Shown: positions 26,094 through 39,059 of the stretch, piece after piece | How positions within the stretch are numbered: the stretch's first letter is position 1 | Layout of the letters: each line of letters opens with the position of its first letter | Assembly: GCA_036250195.1 (NCBI GenBank) | Contig: JAVHZZ010000001.1 | Span: 392,658,783-392,722,782, forward strand | Source of the DNA: Mixophyes australis | Taxonomy: Eukaryota; Chordata; Amphibia; Anura; Limnodynastidae | Length of the DNA: 64,000 bases | Direction of reading: 5' to 3' | Translations under genes and position numbers: made by a program | The notes under the pieces: model-generated | What the model was told of the DNA's origin: nothing | The model's database searches: none | Seen by the model: only the letters and a program-made list of their open reading frames with translations

Positions 26094-26177
26094 ATAGCAG
26101 TCTCCTCTCTTGACAGCTCTTTGATATTCTTCTGCTGATGATGATCTTTGACATCTTTGTCCCTGATCAAGTGAATC
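26094..26177 (-). CDS. TTC29: TTC29 exon 3 (coding, internal)
   Basis: This 84-nt exon encodes [20 protein letters not shown] and then LSREETA. It fits the conserved stretch just before the YHKSF block of vertebrate TTC29. The acceptor is AATTCAG|G (26178-26180) and the donor is TAT|GTAAGT (26088-26093), both strong. Its first base finishes the arginine codon begun in exon 2, and its last two bases join exon 4 to make an isoleucine. The length, phase and match on both sides make the call firm. Another frame is also open over this exon, but it does not join the neighbouring exons. Confidence 0.9.
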
Positions 26178-26825
26178 CTGAATTAAAATAAAAGCAGGGA
26201 AATTTCAACAAGACAGAAAAGAGAGGTGCACAATTAAAACCGCAGGAAAGTAGAATGAATAATGGAAGGCTGTTTCAAGAAGTATTTATTAACAAAATGT
26301 GTTTGTCCCTTTCTTTTTATATCTTTTTATAAAGCTCTCCATGTATAGGAAATTTCCCAAACTGTTCAAAAATAAACATTTACCTTTTGTTAAGAGAAAT
26401 AAGAGCAGCGTATTATTTTCATCCAAAACCTGCTATATAAAAATTTTTCTAGTGGTGTAGGCAAAACATTGCTGCAAATGTGTTTCCAAAGTGTAATATT
26501 ATATTATTATAAATTAATATTATAAATTCCCTACAATACATTTTTCTTTGCCAGAATCATGCTAAACAAGTTAGATAAATGAAAAGTAGGCAGCACTTGC
26601 TTACAGTGATTTGTAAATCAATGACAATGTTCACGTTCCTGTTTTAATTAATGAATAGGCAGCATCTGTGGTCTGAGTGGAGCAGTCAGTTATTTGCAGG
26701 AAAAACACACTAAGCTGAGCAGCGGAGAAGTGCAAATGACTGACAGTTACTACTGTACAGACCACAGATGTAATAAAAAAATAACTAAAACTTAAAACAA
26801 GTGCAGTATTGCCCCTCCACGCTCC

Positions 26826-26827
<2 letters not shown>

Positions 26828-26870
<43 letters not shown>
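26828..26870. repeat. (TA)n microsatellite
   Basis: An uninterrupted AT dinucleotide run of roughly 40 bp. Confidence 0.95.
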
Positions 26871-28321
26871 CTTTATTGAGTTTTAGAACCTCCACAAGTT
26901 CTTAAGATAGCCTGGGCTGGTTTCCACTAAAACAGTGAAACCAAGACCATGTTCTCCCCGATATGAAAATCAGAAGACGAAATCTGGATACTATGGGGCT
27001 GGTGCCTCTATGGGGAGAGACCACAAAAAAACATCATACCCTGTCCCAGATACCAAACCACTGGAGCTCATTTCAAACCCTTTGGCCTGTAGGAATCGAA
27101 GTAATTAACAAGATTGGGACCCATGCAATAGTAACTGTGCCATCCCAGTGATCCCAGTATAATGGACAAGGGACCCTTAGACACCAGCACATTATTCCAA
27201 AAAGTACAAATAAATAACAGAATACACAGATCATTTTAAAATAAACTTTAATTAATTTAATAAACAATCCTTAAAAACAGTGTTCATCACCTTCACTGTT
27301 CAAATTTTTCAAAAATTTGTAATCTACATTTTTTATATTTGCATTTAAAAATTAAATCTTCTTTAGTTTTATTTAGTGATTTGGCTTTGCATTAGGGATT
27401 GTTAAATTTACAAAATTTAAAGATTTACATTTGCATATACCCAGCCAATTAAATAACTTTTTGGTTTTGTACAGTTTGGTTCTTGATTTAGTTTTCTGTA
27501 GTTTTTGTTTCTGCCTTTTGAAGTTAAAACATATTTTATATTTCAGTGATTTGTATTTGCATTAAGGCTTATTAAATATGTTTTGTATTTACATAATCTA
27601 AAGACTAACATCTGTAGATTCTCTACTACATTAGTAATTTGTTGGTGGAGTACAGTTTGATCTTTGATATTAGGCAGAACAATATATATAAAATTAGAAT
27701 AATAGAATAATTCTGGGAGAGGAAAAGGTGGTGAGGTTTGTAGAATTAAGAACGAGGTGGTAGGAGGAGGTTAGATGGTTAAGTAGAGATGTGAAGAAGT
27801 GTGGAGAATTGAAGTGAAATCATGGGGTCAAAAATAACAAGGAGTATTGTAAATAACAATAGGGGATGTGAAGATTATATATAATATTACATAAAAAGAT
27901 AATATAACATAAAAATAACCACACACATATGTCTGAAAAAATAAAGATCAAATGATCTAGCATAAGTGATTAATATACTAAAATATTACATTATTTTTTA
28001 ACAATAAAAAAAATAATACATAATAAATATGGAATAAATAATGTAATGTATAAAATATATAGAGATGAAACTGTAATTTGCTGCTGGAGTATTCCCAAAC
28101 GCACTTCCCCATAGATGTGGGTGGGTCTTCTTCAGTGGGTTTTTATGCAAAAGAGCACCGAGGAAGACACACACCAGTGGCTTTACATTATTGATCATAT
28201 TTATTATTTATTATTTTTTTATTCTTTAACAAAATCAATTTCTTTAAGTGTTTCAGAGCAGTTAAACATTTATGATAGATCACTCAATTTATATATGTTT
28301 ATAAAACATTTGTTCAGACAT
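26871..28321. other. Intronic sequence without recognised gene
   Basis: No exon or classified repeat. The part at 26900-27240 has fewer stops and may be an old insertion, but nothing could be named. 27300-28000 is AT-rich with repeated 'gatttgt/atttgcat' phrases. Confidence 0.4.
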
Positions 28322-28657
28322 ATCATCATCATCATCACCACCATTTATTTATATAGCATCACTGATTCCACAGCGCTGTACAGAGAACTCATTCACATCA
28401 GTCCCTGCCCCATTGGAGCTTACAGTCTAAATTCCCTCACACATACACACACAGACAGACAGAGAGAGACTGGGGTCAATTTTGATAGCAGCCAATTAAC
28501 CTACCAGTATGTTTTTGGAGTGTGGGAGGAAACCGGAGAAAACCCACGCAAACACGGGGAACATACAAACTCCACACAGATGAGGCCATGGACGGGAATT
28601 GAACTCATGACCCCAGCGATGTGAAGCAGAAGTGCTAACCACTTAGCCACCGTGCTG
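28322..28657 (-). mobile_element. V-SINE-like SINE
   Basis: Same order as the copy at 14485-14830: (ATC)n, 'cagcgctgtacagagaactc', 'gcttacagtctaaattccct', a (CA)n block, 'ggaaaccggagaaaacccac', and a tRNA-like head near 28640-28657 (TGGCTAAGTGG on the minus strand). A small deletion removes part of the GGGTGCTCC core. It is not a functional tRNA gene. Confidence 0.85.
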
Positions 28658-29339
28658 TTAATTCCTGCATTTATCATCATTTATTTAATTTCTACTTCTT
28701 TTAGTAGTTATTTTTCTCCATATATTTCTATACTGTTATGTACTACAAGTTTACCAACATTTTTATTACATGCCACTATCCTCTTAAATCTTTATTTCTT
28801 CCAATCTCCATCCTACCGTATTCTATTTTCCAATCCTTTTTACTATTTCTCAAACCCCATGCTTTCCCTCCAATTCTCCCCACTCCTACACATCCCTATT
28901 TTTTCCACAATCCATACCTATTCAAAACTTAACACACCAGTATTCATACTTCTACAACAGTACAATACACCACTCATTTTCCATTTTATCACCCCTTAAA
29001 GCATTTCATACCTGCAACCACATGTGTATATTCCACTCCCTCATTCACCATTGATGGACTCTGGCTGTATTCCCTAATCAACCATTGACCACCACTCACA
29101 AGCAGTGTTCTACAGCTACAGGCAGCTAAGTACCTTCAGACTGTGGGTGCCAGGGTTATAGTGCATAGTCAAAAATAAATCTACAAGTCCTAGCAAGACC
29201 TGGCAGCCATTGACTGCTTGTGTGTGATCTATACATTTGAGAGTGTGTTCAGTGGAGATATAGGAAATATATAAAACTGTGACTTTGGCAGAATTTGAAC
29301 TGAGAGTAATAAATATATGATGTGGAAAAGTTAGAAAAA
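28658..29339. other. Intronic sequence without recognised gene
   Basis: A C/T-rich plus strand at 28650-29050 gives open frames without recognisable domains. No exon signal. Confidence 0.4.
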
Positions 29340-31450
29340 ATTCTAATTTGGAGGGTAACTGAGGTGATAAAAGATGGTTTATCAATTGAGGGCTGGATAG
29401 CTTTATAAATAAAATAAAAACTGGTAATATGGGTATATGAATCAAACAACTGAAAAAGGTGTATGTAATTTAATAATAGAAAGTGGTTATTCGTGCATCG
29501 GATAAAGAACTGTTGTAACAGGATAGGATCAAATAAAGAGCTGGTGAGATCAGTATATGAAGTCACTAAGTGCCCGAAGAATGTGTACATAAACGAACAT
29601 GGATTTGAGGAAGTTGGATTATGAATTGTATAAAGGACTGTTATATGGATTGAAGGACGGAAGCTTGGATATATATTGAAAGATAGTTTGTGTAACTGAG
29701 CATGTGAATGAAATACCGTATTTCCCCATGTATAGGACGCTCCACTGTATAAGACGCACCTATATAAATCATGTGAAAAAATTGAGGATAAACATTATCC
29801 TCAATTTTTTCACAGAGTATTTGTGCAGCTTATACAGAGGAGAGACAACGCTATAGTGAATTCTGACTTACCCTTTCAGATGATTCCTCTGTCTGGTAAA
29901 GTCTTCTGTCTTTTCTCTGTCTGATCCTGATGCTGGAAACCCGATTAAGGTCCTCTCTGCGATGTCCGGATGTCCTTTCAGGACCTTGTCAATCCTTTCA
30001 GGACCTTGTCAAGGTCCTGAAAGGACATCCGGACATCGCAGAGAGGACCTTAATCGGGTTTCCAGCATCAGGATCAGACAGAGAGAAGACAGAAGACTTT
30101 ACCGGACAGAGGAGTCATCTGACAGGGTAAGTGCTACTACCCCTGTATAAGACGCACCCAGTTATTACACCCAAAATTTTGGGGAAAAAGGTGCGTCTTA
30201 TACATGGGGAAATACGGTAAGTGATTGGCAAGACATGTATATAAATGGAATAAGGAACAGGGGAGAAAAGCGTCTATGAATCTAAATGGACTGGTGAAAA
30301 GGGAAATTAAACAAAAGTTTGGCAAGATGGGCATATGAATGAAATAAGGACTGGAGAAATTGGTGCACACATTGAAAGAATGGATGTAAAACACATGTAT
30401 GCAAATGAAATAGACATGATACTATGAATGAGTATATGAATGAAACAAAAGATTGAATGAAACAGTATAAAAGTTGAATAAAGGACTGGAGTCCTTTATT
30501 CCCTGAGTGCAGGACATGAAGGACAAGGGAAAATGGTATGCAGATCGAAGGAAAGACTTGGGAAATCAATATATGAATCAAATATAAGGTCAAGGAACGC
30601 TGCTATACAAACTGAATAAAGGACTGGACAAAACATGTAAATTAATTGATTGAAGGGCAGGAGATATGGGAAACCTGATAAAGTAATGGAAAAGCGGGTA
30701 TGAAAATAAAAGATAGGTGACTGAGATAAAGAGTATGTAAATAGAGAAAAAGACTTTGGAAATGGGTATACATGTCTAATAAGGTGCAGGAGAATAGGGT
30801 ACACAGACTGAATGAGTGAAAAGTGGAAATGATCAAATACACGCTGAGAATCACATGTATGAATCAAAATAAATATAGGATAAAAGGGGTATGCAAATAT
30901 AATGAAAGACAGAAGGGTATATGTCTCAAGTAGGGACATGTGAACTGATAAATTCATTGAAAGATGGAACTGTGAAAATTAGGGATAATAGGGATTGCTG
31001 AATCAAAAGAGTAAACATTTGGAACTATAAAGTTTACAGTAGAAACTTTGAATGAATGCAAGATTTTGGAAGAGGTAATGCATGAAATGACTGGAGGTTA
31101 ACAAAAGACGTATGAGTGTAATTCAGATGTATAATGACGACTGATAGATGATTAATTGCGAGAGGACAAATTGTACTTGAAGCAACAAATGCACTGCAAA
31201 GAAAGAGGCCTGGAAACAAGTCAAAGTTTGGGATCGATTTAAGCTGTGTTGACTGGTGAAATCAATAAAAATAAAAATAAATAAATTAAAATGAAGAGAA
31301 TTGAAAGATTTCTGAAGTTGGGGGGGGGGGGGGTAGTATAAAATATGAAGATACAATCAAGAAAACTGAACTGCTACATGTCTGTCTTCATAGGTTATTG
31401 AATAAAACTTTAACAACTTATGATTTGAATAAAATAATGACTGAGGAGAG
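29340..31450. repeat. Degenerate tandem array, ~40-bp motif, split by a MITE
   Basis: A loose motif ('tatatgaatgaaataagg' then 'actggagaaat') recurs every 35-45 bp over about 1.6 kb outside the inserted MITE at 29716-30217. Units are very diverged. Stops in the minus strand are depleted, producing several low-complexity frames rich in F, S, L, H and Y. A perfect palindrome 'gaataaaggactgg' + 'agtcctttattc' lies at 30476-30501, and a G-run at about 31320-31333. Confidence 0.6.
29716..30217. mobile_element. Fold-back MITE with TA target duplication
   Basis: The ends are CCGTATTTCCCCATGTATA and its complement, and TA flanks each side (29714-29715, 30218-30219). Next to the left end is 'ggacgctccactgtataaga' and near the right end 'gtataagacgcaccc'. 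The interior has a short stem near 29778-29812 and a large hairpin at about 29877-30122. There is no coding potential. The superfamily is uncertain. A TA duplication is compatible with mariner-like elements. Confidence 0.85.
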
Positions 31451-31570
31451 TGATCAGCATGATATTACTTTTTTGGGGATTATGGCGAAAACGAAACTAC
31501 TGAATATGTCTTGTCATTGATGAATAGGATTGCATAAAACAAATGTGAACTTGACTTAAGCAGATATAAC

Positions 31571-34500
31571 GCCGCTCTGTTAGACTGACCCCTCAGGAGT
31601 GTTCCTTCTCTTAGACCTCTTTAAACATCCAACAGTGCGTGGTAGGTATTGTCTGGACGACTACCTGCTGCTCAACCAATCCACCTTTCTAGATGTTAAA
31701 GCTGCGATTTCTAACTACTTCCTGGAAAACTCTACCTCTGATGTAGCCCCAGGGATTATTTGGGAGGCCCATAAAGCCACCATTTGGGGTCACCTGATTA
31801 GTCTGACCACGACTGCAGAGAGACAGGCGTCAGGAGACGTGTCTTCCCTAGAACGTAAATTTGCCTTGTTCCTTGCTCAACACCAAACCCACCCTGACCC
31901 AGCCCTACTTACCCAGATTAATTCATTAAAGGGCCAATTTAACACCCTTCTCTCCTGTAGAACGGCTGTTACGATGCAGAAACTCCAACAGCGCTACTAC
32001 GACAAAGCCGAGAAGGCTGACTCAGTACTTGCTAGAAAACTTTGTCAAAAACTAGCCCTGAGCCATATAGACAAAATTCATCAATCCCCTAAGGATGAGG
32101 TCACCTATGACCCGTCTGCGATAGTCCGTGAATTCCGGAAATTTTACTCCTCTGTTTATAACCTGCTCTTGCCCACCCCTCGTAGGGATCTTCCGATGCC
32201 TACTCTGGAAGATTACCTCACAACGACTCCGCTGCCAAAAATCACCCCACTGCAACTCTCCGCTCTGAATTCGGACATAACCCTGCCTGAGGTCCTGGCT
32301 TCGTCTGCTTCGGGCCCTGACGGATTAACCCCACAGTACTATAAAAAGTTTGCCGGGGTTCTCAGCCTGCAGCTGACAAAAATCTTTAATGAGGTGCTGG
32401 AGGGGACTTCCTTTGACTCTGCTACCTCTAGGGCTAATAACATTGTCATTCCGAAGCCGGGGAAAGACCATTCGCTGTGTGCCACCTATAGGCCCATATC
32501 ATTATTAAATGACGATTTGAAAATTTACACTAAAAATACTGGCCTCCAGAATGAACCCGTTTCCTCCTTCCCTCATCCATCCCGGGCAGATGGGCTTTAT
32601 TCCAGGATGCCAAGCCCCCGATAACACTAGGAGAGTCATCGACCTGATACATACTATCCATAGTGACAAGCTTCCCTCTCTCCTTATGGCGCTCGGCCCT
32701 ATATCGCTCTCCCTCGGCCACGGTCTCGGCAACTGGTCTGACCTCGGCCCCCTTTACTATTTCAAACAGCACCCGTCAGAGTGCCCCCTCTCCCCCTAAT
32801 ATTTGCTCTCGTGATTGAGCCTCTGGCTGCTAGGATCCGGGGCCAATCAGTGGATAGCCGGTATACCAGTGGGCCCTTCCACTCATAAAATTGCGCTCTA
32901 CGCAGACGATGATCTAATGTCCATTGCTCACCCAACCATTTCTCTCCCTCCTCTCCTGGCTGAATTGGATCTCTATGGTCATTTTTCAGGCTACAAGGTC
33001 AATTCGGATAAGGCCAAGGTCCTCGATTTTTATGTCTCTGCCCCAAACAAATTGTTGCTTGAGCATTCCTTTCCATTCCAATGGCGCCTCCAAAAAATCA
33101 AAATACCTCTGGGATTTTGTCACTAAACATTACCGACATCTGTTCCAAGCAAACTTCCCTTGCATACTTGCACAAATAAAACAATATCTTACCACATGGT
33201 CACACCTATATATTTCATGGATTGGCCGTATTAATACTGTCAAGAAGAACATCCTCCCTAGACTGCTTTATCTCTTCCAGACCTTGCCCATCCGTGTCCC
33301 TTTCTATGTCTTCAAGTGTCTTCAGTTCCATATCTCTAAATTTATCTGGTCTGGTAAACGCTCCCGGGTTCGCCTTAAAATTCTCCAGAGGTCCACACAG
33401 GGAGGGGGGTTGGGAATCCCTGATTTTCAACGCTATTTCCTTTCCGTCAAGCTTGCTCAATGTGTTTTGCGGTGTGATTCTGAAACCCCCAGAGTCTGGA
33501 CTCGTATTGAGGCTGAGGGTTTGGGTCTGCTTTCACTATCTACTCTCCTCTGGCTTCCAAGGGCTCGTCACCCAAAACATGCCCTACTACATCCAGTTAT
33601 TTCACACTCTTTGATGATTTGGGTCTCATCTTCTCAAAAACACAGCCTCTCTCCTCACCCCTTCCCTATGATACCGATATAATTCCCCTGATTTCTCCCC
33701 GGGACTTCTCCCCAATGCTTTCTGACCGTGGCACTCGGGGGGAGTTAGATACCTTAACAACCTCATCTCTACCGATACTTTCCCTCCTTTTTCCGACATC
33801 CAATCGCGCCTCCACATCCCTTCAAAATATTTCTAACAATATTTACAACTACGCCACTTCCATAACACAGTCAAATCTCGCCTCTCCTCCCGCTCTCTTA
33901 CTACTTTCGAGGTTCTCTGTTTAGGCCACTCCTCCACAAAAGGCCTCATCTCTACACTGTACCATGAACTTGCGCCTCACACTACAGACGTCAGTGACCC
34001 CCACGAACTGGCTTGGGAAAGAGACCTTGGTGAATCTCTACTAGACGAAGAATGGTCTGAGATTCATGAGAATGCTCCTCCAGTTCCATCTGCATCAAAA
34101 TAAAAGAGAATGTCTATAAGGTGCTGTTTCTGTGGTACTATGTGCCCTCGCGGCTTCACAGGATCCTCCCTGATTCCTCTGATCGCTGCTGGTGGTGGTT
34201 TTCCCAGAAGGGCACTTTCCTCCATATTTGGTGGACCTGCCCAAAACTGACCCGCTTCTGGGCTAGTATCAAACACCTGATTCTATCGATCCTCCAGCTG
34301 GATATCCCATTGGAGCCCAAATTGTTTCTTCTCCCACTGGGAGCCCCCTCGACAACGCGCCACCAGGATAAACTGGCTAGACATATTATCTCGGCAGCAA
34401 CATGCCAAATTGCAGCGGACTGGCGGCAGCAGCCTCCCCCGTCCCTCTAGGCCATAGTCAATAGAGTCTGGCAGACACATTGCATGGAATTTATGACCAG

Positions 34501-34928
34501 CATTCTTCGTAACTCGTCGAGATCCTTCACCAAGGTCTGGGACCCATGGCCCTCTTACTATCAAGTTAGTTCTCCTTTCTCTTGACTTCATACAGTTTAT
34601 TTTGTCCCCCCTCATAATGCTTCCTCCTTCATATCTCCAACCTCCTCTTGTATGGACTTAGTCACTTTACAGTCACTTCACTTTACTTTACTGTTTTCAT
34701 TTCCTCTGTTATTTCTTCTCTTCTTCCTCCTCTCCCTCTCTATTACTCTAAAAACTCTTGGTCATTCATTGAATCTTAAATAATATCCCCCCTGCATTGA
34801 GATGTTTTGCTACTACGCTGGTCGTAGCTACTGTTTACACTCCTTATCTGCATATTTTTATCTCTAATGCTGGTTGTATTTCTATTTTTGACCTTGCAAG
34901 AATAAAACTTTAAAAAAAACAAAAAAAA
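31571..34928 (+). pseudogene. Broken L1-type LINE ORF2 with 3' end
   Basis: The plus strand reads typical L1 ORF2 pieces in order across changing frames. They are an endonuclease-RT linker (WEAHKATIWGHLISL near 31770, QQRYYDKAEKAD near 31990), the RT motifs SASGPDGLTPQYYKKF (~32310) and ATYRPISLLN (~32480), HPGQMGFIPGCQAPDNTRRV (~32580), YADD (~32900), WIGRINTVKKNILPRLLYLF (~33220) and GGGLGIPDFQRYF (~33405). Last is a C-terminal part around 34120-34440 (FLHIWWTCPKLTRFW). The segment with the first catalytic aspartate is deleted after 32650. The element ends with AATAAA (34901-34906) and a poly(A) tail. It is 5'-truncated, has several frameshifts and stops, and is inactive. No clear target duplication was found. 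Confidence 0.9.
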
Positions 34929-36156
34929 CCCACTGTGAAACGAAAGAGAAATAACGTGATAGAGTAACATTGTATGGCTAGGATAATGAGGAAGAAGTTG
35001 GCAGTATAGCATGTTATATTATATTGCGGAATGCACAGGTAGAGTCAATATTACTAGGCAGGGGTTGCTGGGGAATGGATTTGAGACTTCTGATTCTGGA
35101 AAACTTGTAATCTAAACAATGTTGCCTGATATTTGTTACATACATTCTTGTACAGTTATCTCTCCTTTATTAATCTATCTGCTACATTTCCTGCTGTCAG
35201 TTCTTTTCTAATGCCAGTAGCTGCAGTATGCAGTGGAAGAAGACAGATGCAGTAGCATTCAAGTAGTTTAAAAAGGAAAATTCACCTTGCCACTCACTTC
35301 AGGAACATGATAATAAAATTATTACAATAAATTATTTGGTAGTAAAGTCATTAATTACTATATGCTTTTATTTTTAGAAATATGTGTAAAACCCATAAAT
35401 TTCAATACAGCTATAATTTATTTCTAGAACAAGATGATTTGAATAAAAAAAACAACAATACTACAGCGCACAGCCAATTCACAAGAAGTATGGTTGACAG
35501 ATATGACGAACTTGGTCACATGTGTAAATAAATGTAAACAATACAGTGATCAATATTCACGAGATATAGCTTGAACATATATAATGTATAATGTCATACA
35601 ATTGTGCAAATGAGGTTGGTAAGGAATAATATACTCAAGGTATCCCAATTGTAATGACCTTATCTCCAATCCTATAAAGTCTCTATATTCCGGGTGTATC
35701 TGAAGCTTTCCGACTCCATAGATATCATGTCCGAAAATAGAGGATCCATTAGGATATGCAAATGATAGAAAAAACACGGTCAGCACCCAATATGAATACC
35801 CCAAGTGAAAAAAATCTGCTACTTACACATAAGTAAGGAGAGTTGCTCCTATCCCTGTATAGTCGAAAGGAGTCAGCTGTCGATGTTGAATACCAAGACC
35901 GAAGTAGGCTGGATGGGTACATCGTTTTACAGGGTACCCATCCCGCCTACCCATCCCGCCTACTTCATTGTTATATTTGTGTGTTATATCTAGGAGGTTG
36001 GGATCCTCCACTATTAGGAGCACGCCAGTTAACTGTTGGCTATGGAGCCGATGCCCTCTTGTCATATTTTTGTCTACTAAGATAATTTGAATGTTCTAAG
36101 CTAAAAGGAAAAAAGATACACCAGTAAAAACTGATAAGGTGGAAAAAGGAACATAC
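34929..36156. other. Intronic sequence without recognised gene
   Basis: AT-rich. A tandem pair 'cccatcccgccta' lies at 35937-35963. No exon before the TTC29 donor at 36156. Confidence 0.45.
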
Positions 36157-36272
36157 CTGTGTCTTACTTCATCAGATTTTTTGGGTGATGTGGGAATTGA
36201 CTTTGGTTGCACATGGCTGGGAAACCCATGAAGGCTTTGCCTTGGCATAGCTGGCAATATACTCATCTCTTT
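36157..36272 (-). CDS. TTC29: TTC29 exon 2 (start-codon exon)
   Basis: This 116-nt exon carries 6 nt of 5' UTR, then the start ATG at 36264-36266 and 36 codons plus 2 bases. The protein begins MSILPAMPRQSLHGFPSHVQ and runs on to KKSDEVRH, completed to arginine by exon 3. The proline-rich start resembles the N-terminus of vertebrate TTC29. The acceptor is TTTGTTTCAG|AAAG (36273) and the donor is ACACAG|GTATGT (36151-36156). This ATG is the first in the exon and gives the frame that joins exons 3 and 4 without a break. The region before it in the intron does not extend the frame plausibly. Confidence 0.88.
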
Positions 36273-36654
36273 CTGAAACAAAACACAAATAATTGTTAAT
36301 ACCAAGTTGGGTGTATGAAAGTTGATTCAAACAGAGGTGCGATTGACACCACAGTTTTCCCTGTGCCAGTCTGATAGCATCCTCACAACACTATTTTGTG
36401 CTTCTGGGTGACCCTGCACCTTCCGTATGTAGCTTTCAGTTTGCCTCCTTTCCATTCCTCACCATAATCATGACATTTCATCTATCATATGCAACCCTGT
36501 CCTCTATAACATAATTACATGAGTGGACAGATGCCTGGTTAGACAGTTCTCTGATCAGTCAACACATCTGCTGCTGGGAACCTTCTGAGAATTTTACAAC
36601 ACCACTATGACCACTTAAACTGGATGTGCAGGAAATTAACACGGAATACAATAA

Positions 36655-37051
36655 GGCTGGGTACAGACTACAGAAAATTTCTCCTGATAAGATACCTTTA
36701 ACGATTTTACTAACGACAAAAAGTCCCGATCAGCATGCTGATTTATTTGTACACATTATACTCATTTTCAAAGATTTGTGTTCTTCATCTGTCATAACCA
36801 TAGGCTGAAAAGATTGTGACCTGCCTAGACTGCTGATCGTGAGTGCATACACACTTCAGAATTTGTCCAACATTGTTCTATTGTTTATAGAGATTTTTAG
36901 TCTAATTATAAAATCAAATGATGAAATGTACTTTGCCTTGATAAAACATAATCACAGGAGCATACACACTAATGCGATATCTAACCTAACATTCGTTTAT
37001 TGTGTGATTGGCACGATAATCGGGTGAAAAACCTGTAGTACATAGCCACCC
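36655..37051. mobile_element. Harbinger-like MITE, 397 bp
   Basis: The left end GGCTGGGTACAGACTACAG resembles the complement of the right end (GGGTGGCTATGTACTACAG). TAA lies on both sides (36652-36654 and 37052-37054), the classic 3-bp Harbinger target. No transposase. It directly abuts the truncated hAT MITE at 37058. Confidence 0.75.
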
Positions 37052-37057
37052 TAAGTC

Positions 37058-37162
37058 CAGGCCTGGCCAATCTGTGGCTCTCAAATGTTTTGAAACTACA
37101 TGGTATACCTGGCTGGCTATCCACTGCAAAGCATGCTGGGGCTTATAATTACACAATTCATC
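37058..37162. mobile_element. hAT-type MITE, right end lost
   Basis: Begins CAGGCCTGGCCAATCTGTGG, the same terminus as the element at 17150. The right arm is recognisable only up to 'gcatgctggggcttataatt', and the terminal CAGGCCTG is missing. Confidence 0.7.
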
Positions 37163-38644
37163 AAAACTAGTGCATAATAAAAATATGTTGTTGCCCACTA
37201 CAACATAACAGATACTAAGTCAGTATAGAAAATGAAAAGTTAACATCTAGTTGACCCGTCATTACAAAATGGTAACAGTGTCAACGATGGATTAGGGATT
37301 TGGATAATGATTTGGCAAAGGTCTTTTGCTAACTTTATGGCTGGAGTTATGCTTTAGGGTTAGTAGGTGAAACTGTTTAATCAGAGACATTTAGCAAAAC
37401 TATTTCAACTGTTGGGTTTTTGTGCCTAACAGCAAAGCAAAAACATATATCTCATCAAACTGGGTTACCTTTCTCCAGATAATTTTAGATTTTTGCAATG
37501 AAACTCATAGGGGCAGATGCTTAGTTGGACATGCGCCAGTTTGTACAGTATAAAATACACAAATTAGTTCTGTCCATGCCCACAAAACAGGCTGTACACA
37601 TATGCGCAAATGCAGTTTTTCGGGACAATTCCTCTTGATTGTGACTGTAGACCCGGGACGGGGGAGGAAGGGTCTATCGAACATAGATTGAGAATAGTAA
37701 GTGTGTGTTTGCGTAATTACAAACAGATGCAGATCCGCTCAGAGACGCAAATACACCATTTAAAGCTATATCAATTATGTGAGCCTGAGGACAGGTGCAT
37801 ATACACACTGATGATGAAGACAGTCGCCAGCACTAGCTGGCCATTTCTTATTGGTCTGAATGAGGATTCACCTCTGAAACTAATAGGGGCTTTTTTCAAT
37901 CCTCAAGCATATATTATATGATTTTGTGCGCATATTTTAGCAAGATTTTTTTGTACCCAAGAAGCAGAGTTAGACCTGCTGCATTATAAAGAAGTTTTTT
38001 TACTTTATTTTAGTGAAATCTAATGCGTATTAGTCCACCGCATGATGAAGCGATAGTCATCGCTGAACAGATCAGCAGTGAACAGAATACTTCCGAACTT
38101 TCCCACCAATCGGGAGAAAGCTGTCGGGTTGGTGGAACAGACCCCTCAAATCGGACCTGTCCTACCTTAATCGGGACGGTTGGGCAGTAGGTGCTTTTGC
38201 AGATTATCTACCTACTAAACAAATTCATTTTAGTATTCTGTTACATGATTACAGGATTTAAACATGGTTTTGATGCTTTTATTACAAAATAATATATGTA
38301 GAAAACTATAATGTAAACAGTAAACAAAATGCTTGATTCAGAAAGTAATATGAATGCCTTATGGAGTAATGAAGAAATATTTTTCAGTCAGGTTAAGTTG
38401 GAAGCTACAGCTGGGGTTCTGTATGGTCTTTGTTTAGATGGGCGCTGACCAATTGCTTAGGTATGAAGGGGCAGATTTTAAAAGACCTATATGATGGAGG
38501 GCTAAACAGTTTGGGAGGGGAAGTCGGGGGCCATATGGCAAACCTGTAAATGGCATCTGTGATATGATGAAAATGGCTATGTGTGCATGATACAGTTAAA
38601 AAATACTTAACAAGTTTGGTAAGGTGAAAAAAGATTGGCAATCT
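37163..38644. other. Intronic sequence without recognised gene
   Basis: Contains fragments that look like MITE debris (37610-37860, and 38020-38190 with 'aatcgggacggttgggcag'). None has both ends. No exon is seen. Confidence 0.4.
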
Positions 38645-38751
38645 TCATCATCACCATTTATTTATATAGCGCCACTAATTCCACAGCGCTGTACAGAGAA
38701 CTCACTCACATCAGTCCCTGTCCCATTGGGGCTTACAGTCTAAATTCCCTA

Positions 38752-38783
<32 letters not shown>

Positions 38784-38951
38784 AGACTAGGGTCAATTTT
38801 GTTAGCAGCCAATTAGCCTACCAGTTTTTGGAGTGTGGGAGGAAACCAGAGCACCCGGAGGAAACCCATGCAAACACGAGGAGAACATATAAACTCCTCA
38901 CATATAAGGCCATGATTGGGAATTGAACTCATGACCCCAGTGCTGTAAGGC
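38645..38951 (-). mobile_element. V-SINE-like SINE, tRNA-like head missing
   Basis: The tail ('tatatagcgccactaattcc', 'acagcgctgtacagagaact'), a (CA)n run at about 38753-38779 and the core ('ccggaggaaacccatgcaaa') are present. The sequence leaves the family after 'gtgctgtaaggca', so the head is lost. It lies in intron 1. Confidence 0.85.
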
Positions 38952-39059
38952 ACTCTTGCAATATCCTTTAAAAATAAGTTGAAATTAAAAATAGTATCTC
39001 CACCATTCTTCCTCTGTTAATAATACAGAACCTTTGTTTATAATAAAGAATGTAATACT

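Noticed and set aside
28115..28624. 169-codon plus-strand frame
   Set aside because: It crosses unrelated intron sequence into the SINE on its antisense strand, so it is a composite of repeat and intron.
29116..31356. Several overlapping minus-strand frames rich in F, S, L, H and Y
   Set aside because: They come from the degenerate tandem array and the MITE. Low complexity, no domain, no conserved start.
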